From Arthrobacter sp. Marseille-P9274 (lineage in GTDB: Bacteria > Actinomycetota > Actinomycetes > Actinomycetales > Micrococcaceae): a DNA stretch of 64,000 nucleotides. Shown piece by piece: positions 60,874 to 64,000 of the stretch (position 1 is the stretch's first letter; each line of letters begins with the position of its first letter). Under the pieces are notes generated by a model. The model searched no databases. It saw nothing but the letters and a program-made list of their open reading frames with translations, and was not told where the DNA came from. The position numbers and the translations under genes were made by a program. The DNA lies in contig NZ_CAMPOV010000001.1 in the NCBI RefSeq assembly GCF_946892675.1, forward strand, positions 1,400,033 to 1,464,032. Direction: 5' to 3'.

Positions 60874-62031
60874 GTGCCCAAGACAGTGGAAGAACTGCTG
60901 CCCGACGAACTGCTCGAGCGGATCCGCGGCCGCGCCGCCGGGTATGACGAGGCCAACAGCTTCTTCGACGATGATCTGGCAGAACTCGCCGGCGCCGGCT
61001 ACCTGAAGATGCTGGTGCCGGAGGCTGAGGGCGGCCTGGGCTGGAGCCTGCTCCAGGCAACCCGGGCCCAAACGCGGCTGGCCGCAGCAGCCCCGGCAAC
61101 GGCGCTGGCTATCAACATGCATCTGGTCTGGACCGGCGTGGCCCGCGTACTCGCGGAGCGCGGCGACGGGAGCATGGCCTTCGTGCTGGAGGAGGCAGGA
61201 CGCGGCGAGGTCTTCGGATTCGGCGTCTCGGAAGCCGGAAACGACCATGTCCTCTTCGACTCCCGGACGGTGGCCCAGCCGCTGGCCGACGGCAGCTACG
61301 CCTTCACCGGGGCGAAAGTCTTTACGAGCCTCTCGCCCGCCTGGACCCGGCTGGGCGTCTTCGGGCGCGACGACACCGGCTCGGAACCACAGCTGGTCTG
61401 GGCCTTCGTGGACCGCCAGGCTCCCGGTTACCGCATCAAGGAGGACTGGAACACGCTGGGCATGCGCGCCAGCCAGTCCAATACAACGCTCCTGGACGGC
61501 GTCGTGGCGCGGCCGGAGCGGGTGTTCCGCAAGCTGCCGGTCGGCCCCAACCCGGACCTGCTCGTCTTCGGCATCTTCGCCTGTTTCGAAATCCTGCTCT
61601 CCTCCGTCTACACCGGTATCGGGCGGCGCGCGGTGGAACTCGCCGTGGAGAACAGCCACCGGCGTCAATCGCTGAAGACCGGGCGCAGCTACGCGCAGGA
61701 TCCGGACATCCGCCGCCGCGTGGCCGAGGCCGCGATGGCCATGGACGGGGCCTACCCGCAGGTTGATGCGCTGGCCTCGGACGTGGACAACCAGGTCGAC
61801 CACGGGAACCAGTGGTTCGCCAAGCTGGCAGGGCTGAAGGTCCGCACGACGGAAACGGCCAAGCAGGTCGTCGAGCAGGCAGTGCGTGTCTCCGGCGGCG
61901 GTGGCTATTTCCGCGGCGGCGAACTCGAGCGGCTTTACCGGGACGTCCTGGCAGGCCTGTACCATCCCTCGGACGATGAGTCGGCGCACAGTACCGTGGC
62001 CAACGCCTGGCTCGGCCCGCTCGAAGACTGA
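60874..62031 (+). CDS. Acyl-CoA dehydrogenase family protein
   Basis: This 385-residue flavoprotein has the acyl-CoA dehydrogenase fold: FFDDDLAELAGAGYLKMLVP, GEVFGFGVSEAGND, LGMRASQSNTTLLDG and a C-terminal helical domain with SGGGGYFRGGELERLYRD. The usual catalytic Glu position is not obvious, and the family also contains FMN/FAD-dependent monooxygenases (HpaB/DszC-like), so the exact reaction is uncertain. The GTG start follows GGGAGGAGCG, and the gene may be co-transcribed with the M20 gene. Confidence 0.87.
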   Translation: MPKTVEELLPDELLERIRGRAAGYDEANSFFDDDLAELAGAGYLKMLVPEAEGGLGWSLLQATRAQTRLAAAAPATALAINMHLVWTGVARVLAERGDGSMAFVLEEAGRGEVFGFGVSEAGNDHVLFDSRTVAQPLADGSYAFTGAKVFTSLSPAWTRLGVFGRDDTGSEPQLVWAFVDRQAPGYRIKEDWNTLGMRASQSNTTLLDGVVARPERVFRKLPVGPNPDLLVFGIFACFEILLSSVYTGIGRRAVELAVENSHRRQSLKTGRSYAQDPDIRRRVAEAAMAMDGAYPQVDALASDVDNQVDHGNQWFAKLAGLKVRTTETAKQVVEQAVRVSGGGGYFRGGELERLYRDVLAGLYHPSDDESAHSTVANAWLGPLED

Positions 62032-62060
62032 CCCGGCCCGGGGCACCCTCCGGCGAGGGA

Positions 62061-62294
62061 CTAGACGGTGGCTTCCACGCGCAGGACCTTGCGGCGCAGC
62101 CAGTACTTGCGGCCGCCGCCCATGTACAGCCGGGTACGGACCAGGTCCCACTTGCCGTACTCGGCGTGCTCGGCCAGCGCGCGGCGCGCTTCCTTCACGG
62201 ATTCGCCCTTGGCCAGGGTCAGCACGAGGTACTCGTAGTCGCGGGCATGGTCACGCTCGCGCTGGCTCGTTCCGGTTCCGAATTGTTCCCTCAT
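62061..62294 (-). CDS. DUF5703 family protein
   Basis: This 77-residue basic protein matches DUF5703 from its core YEYLVLTLAKGESVKEARRA and RLYMGGGRKYWLRRKVLR. The family is restricted to actinobacteria, and its function is unknown. The high Arg/Lys content could mean nucleic-acid binding. It is divergent from the small acidic gene with a 51-base gap. Confidence 0.88.
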   Translation of the reverse strand: MREQFGTGTSQRERDHARDYEYLVLTLAKGESVKEARRALAEHAEYGKWDLVRTRLYMGGGRKYWLRRKVLRVEATV

Positions 62295-62345
62295 TGCCCT
62301 CCGATCTCTTCACTTATTCTTCCCCCAACGGCTAACGTCTACTAC

Positions 62346-62636
62346 ATGGCCATTGATCCGCGTGTCGCGCTCCAGTCATTCACCGCTGCCCTCGAAGAAC
62401 ACCTTGCCGCCGCGTCCAGCCGGCGGGGAGAAAACGACCCGGCCGTGGAAGCGGCCTTTTCCTCCATCATGGAAACCTTCGAAGCCTATGAGGATGCACT
62501 TTACGACGCCTTCGGCGAAGTTACACCCCTGGTGATTTACGACGAGACCGAGGACGAGGACCGCGACGAGCAGGAAGACGATTACGACGACGTCGCGGAC
62601 CCGTTCGACGACGACCTGGAGATCGAGGAGAAGTAG
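62346..62636 (+). CDS. Small acidic conserved protein
   Basis: This 96-residue protein has a helical first half (AIDPRVALQSFTAALEEHLA) and a highly acidic C-terminal tail (ETEDEDRDEQEDDYDDV). No enzyme motif is visible. Relatives in Arthrobacter carry the label primosomal protein, which I cannot support. No ribosome-binding site precedes the ATG, so a leaderless transcript is possible. It is divergent from the DUF5703 gene. Confidence 0.78.
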   Translation: MAIDPRVALQSFTAALEEHLAAASSRRGENDPAVEAAFSSIMETFEAYEDALYDAFGEVTPLVIYDETEDEDRDEQEDDYDDVADPFDDDLEIEEK

Positions 62637-62654
62637 CCGGCGGCCGGCGCGGAC

Positions 62655-63593
62655 TCAGGCCGGCGTCGCCGAAATGTCGTCCAGGGCGGAGGCGATTTCG
62701 GCGGGAATCCTCTTGGGCGCGGCCGCCAGGATCTGGTGCAGCTGTGCGGGCGTCCGCGGCCCGACCACCGCGGTGGCGATGCCCGGCTGGTCCAGTGCCC
62801 AGCCCAGGGCGAGTTCCAGGGCCGGAATATCCAGCCCGCGCGCGGCCGTTGCCAGCGCCTCAGTGATCCGCGCCGAGCGCCCGGACAGATAGGGCTCGAC
62901 GTAGGCGGCCCCCGTCTCGGAGCTGCCTCGCGAATCCGCCGGGATCCCGCCCCGGTATTTCCCGGTGAGCACGCCGCGGCCCAGCGGCGACCAGGCCATC
63001 ACGCCCGCCCCGAGGGCACGGGCCGCCGGAATGACCTCGCGCTCGGCGGTGCGCTTGAGCAGCGAGTACTCGGACTGGACGGCGACCAGCGGCACTGCGC
63101 TGATCGAGATGGCCCGCGCCAGCTGCCACCCGGAGTAATTCGACACGCCCACGTAGCGGGCCCGGCCGGATCCCACCGCGAACTCCAATGCGGACAGCGT
63201 TTCCTCCAGCGGGACATTGTCGTCCCAGCAGTCCACCAGCCACAGATCCAGGTACTCGGTGCCCAACCGCGCGAGGCTCGCGTCGAGGCTGCGCAGCATC
63301 GACCCGCGCGAGGCGTCGAGCTCGCGGGCGCCATCCCGGCGGACGATGCCCGCCTTCGAGACAATTGTCACTTCCTGCCGCGGCACCAGTTCGCCCAGGA
63401 AAGCGCCGATAATCGCTTCGCTCGCGCCATCGGCGTAGGCGGCCGCGGTATCCAGCAGCGAGCCTCCGGCCTCCAGGTAAGCCCGCAGCATGATGGCGGC
63501 GTGCTCTTCATCCGTGGTGTCGCCCCAGGTCATGGTGCCCAGCGAAAGATGCGGCACCTTCAGCCCGCTGTTGCCCAAGCGATTCTGCTCCAT
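62655..63593 (-). CDS. Aldo/keto reductase
   Basis: This 312-residue TIM-barrel NADPH oxidoreductase has SLGTMTWGDTTDEEHAAIML, LDTAAAYADGASEAIIG with the catalytic Asp/Tyr, and VSKAGIVRRDG with the active-site Lys. The cofactor-binding end GPRTPAQLHQILAA is present. Substrates are usually aldehydes or ketones and cannot be told apart here. The start is ATG 63593 (MEQNRLG); the TTG two codons earlier is not preferred. Confidence 0.93.
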   Translation of the reverse strand: MEQNRLGNSGLKVPHLSLGTMTWGDTTDEEHAAIMLRAYLEAGGSLLDTAAAYADGASEAIIGAFLGELVPRQEVTIVSKAGIVRRDGARELDASRGSMLRSLDASLARLGTEYLDLWLVDCWDDNVPLEETLSALEFAVGSGRARYVGVSNYSGWQLARAISISAVPLVAVQSEYSLLKRTAEREVIPAARALGAGVMAWSPLGRGVLTGKYRGGIPADSRGSSETGAAYVEPYLSGRSARITEALATAARGLDIPALELALGWALDQPGIATAVVGPRTPAQLHQILAAAPKRIPAEIASALDDISATPA

Positions 63594-63820
63594 GGGCAAA
63601 AGCCTACGGCCTCGCGTGCCGCAGGGCGGAACGGAACGCCTGATGACCGCGGGTCCACGGGCGAAAAGGCGAGGTCACCGCACGGACGGGCGCCGCCGTC
63701 GTACGCTGCCGGAATGGCCCGCAAACGCTGTCTGCGGCATCTCATCCCGCGGGCCGATCTTTCCCGGCGCCGGGGTGCCCGGTTCTGCCGGCACCCTGCC
63801 CGTGCTTTAAGGTCTAACTT

Positions 63821-64000
63821 GTGACTTGGCTTGAAGCGGCCTTCTTGGGACTGATCCAGGGCCTGACCGAATTCCTTCCGATTTCCTCCAGCGCCCATCT
63901 GCGCGTGGTGGGTGAGTTCCTGCCCGGTGCGGCCGACCCTGGTGCGGCCTTCACCGCGATCACGCAGCTGGGCACCGAGACCGCCGTGCTCATCTATTTC
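63821..64000 (+). CDS. uppP: Undecaprenyl-diphosphatase UppP, N-terminal part
   Basis: The first 60 codons of UppP/BacA are present before the window ends. The motif [19 protein letters not shown] is the catalytic signature (Glu and Ser/His region) of this membrane phosphatase, which recycles undecaprenyl diphosphate for peptidoglycan synthesis and gives bacitracin tolerance. The GTG start is preceded by AAGG. The gene continues beyond 64000. It is divergent from the aldo/keto reductase gene. Confidence 0.95.
   Translation, partial: MTWLEAAFLGLIQGLTEFLPISSSAHLRVVGEFLPGAADPGAAFTAITQLGTETAVLIYF

Noticed and set aside
1-64000. CRISPR arrays, insertion sequences, prophage or integrative elements
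   Set aside because: No regularly spaced repeats, transposase or integrase motifs, or duplicated attachment sites were seen, and the single tRNA gene has no integrase beside it.

Overview
The window looks like a chromosomal segment of a high-GC Gram-positive actinobacterium, most likely a Micrococcaceae member close to Arthrobacter. Supporting signs are an MshA mycothiol glycosyltransferase, a divergent glgC/glgM pair, a SufR-SufB-SufD-Rieske-SufC-SufT operon next to an ABC exporter as in Mycobacterium Rv1457c-Rv1466, actinobacterial families (DUF3099, DUF5703, DUF6480) and uniformly GC-rich codon use. There is no rRNA, CRISPR array, transposase, integrase or phage gene, and only one tRNA (Leu, GAG). 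The content is mostly core chromosome with several accessory metabolic clusters.

Layout. 0-6.3 kb: ABC exporter and the iron-sulfur assembly (suf) operon. 6.3-10.1 kb: a Pr6Pr membrane protein, a zinc metallopeptidase and the biotin ECF importer bioY-bioM-bioN. 10.1-13.6 kb: an ABC-F translation factor behind a heavily structured leader, then SURF1 with two coupled small genes. 13.6-16.7 kb: fabG, a second SDR with a FabL-like Y-x6-K motif, and a secreted GH26 glycosidase. 16.7-22.4 kb: serB, an ABC ATPase, a TSUP permease, a TrmH methyltransferase, ribosomal protein L31 type B behind a structured leader, a rearranged lipoate ligase homologue and a RibD-like reductase. 22.5-29.7 kb: PepN, a YeiH-type transporter, and the operon of circularly permuted ATP-grasp, alpha-E and transglutaminase-like proteins. 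29.7-32.3 kb: glgC and glgM, divergent. 32.3-38.8 kb: a fatty-acid module (acyl-CoA oxidase, TetR, thiolase, long FabG, MaoC hydratase). 38.8-41.4 kb: kynureninase and mshA.

41.7-44.8 kb holds a compact operon of type III polyketide synthase, methyltransferase and FAD monooxygenase, probably making a modified phenolic lipid or alkylquinone. 45.7-49.7 kb holds an ATP-grasp ligase translationally coupled to a CocE/NonD serine hydrolase with an unusual C-terminal extension, followed by two small proteins. This is the best candidate for an undescribed biosynthetic or salvage system. 50.3-57.9 kb carries a TreS-like GH13 enzyme, a GH13 alpha-glucosidase, a CBS protein, a ThDP enzyme, a FUSC-type membrane protein and a universal stress protein, which together suggest carbon-storage and stress metabolism. 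57.9-64 kb returns to household genes: a YdjM-like hydrolase, tRNA-Leu, an M20 peptidase, an acyl-CoA dehydrogenase, DUF5703, an aldo/keto reductase and the start of uppP.

Regulatory structure is a recurring theme. Strong hairpins lie directly before the Shine-Dalgarno sequences of sufC, the ABC-F gene and the ATP-grasp gene, the L31 gene has a nested-stem leader, and several clear terminators sit between convergent genes. All functional assignments come from reading motifs and gene order; no database search was run.
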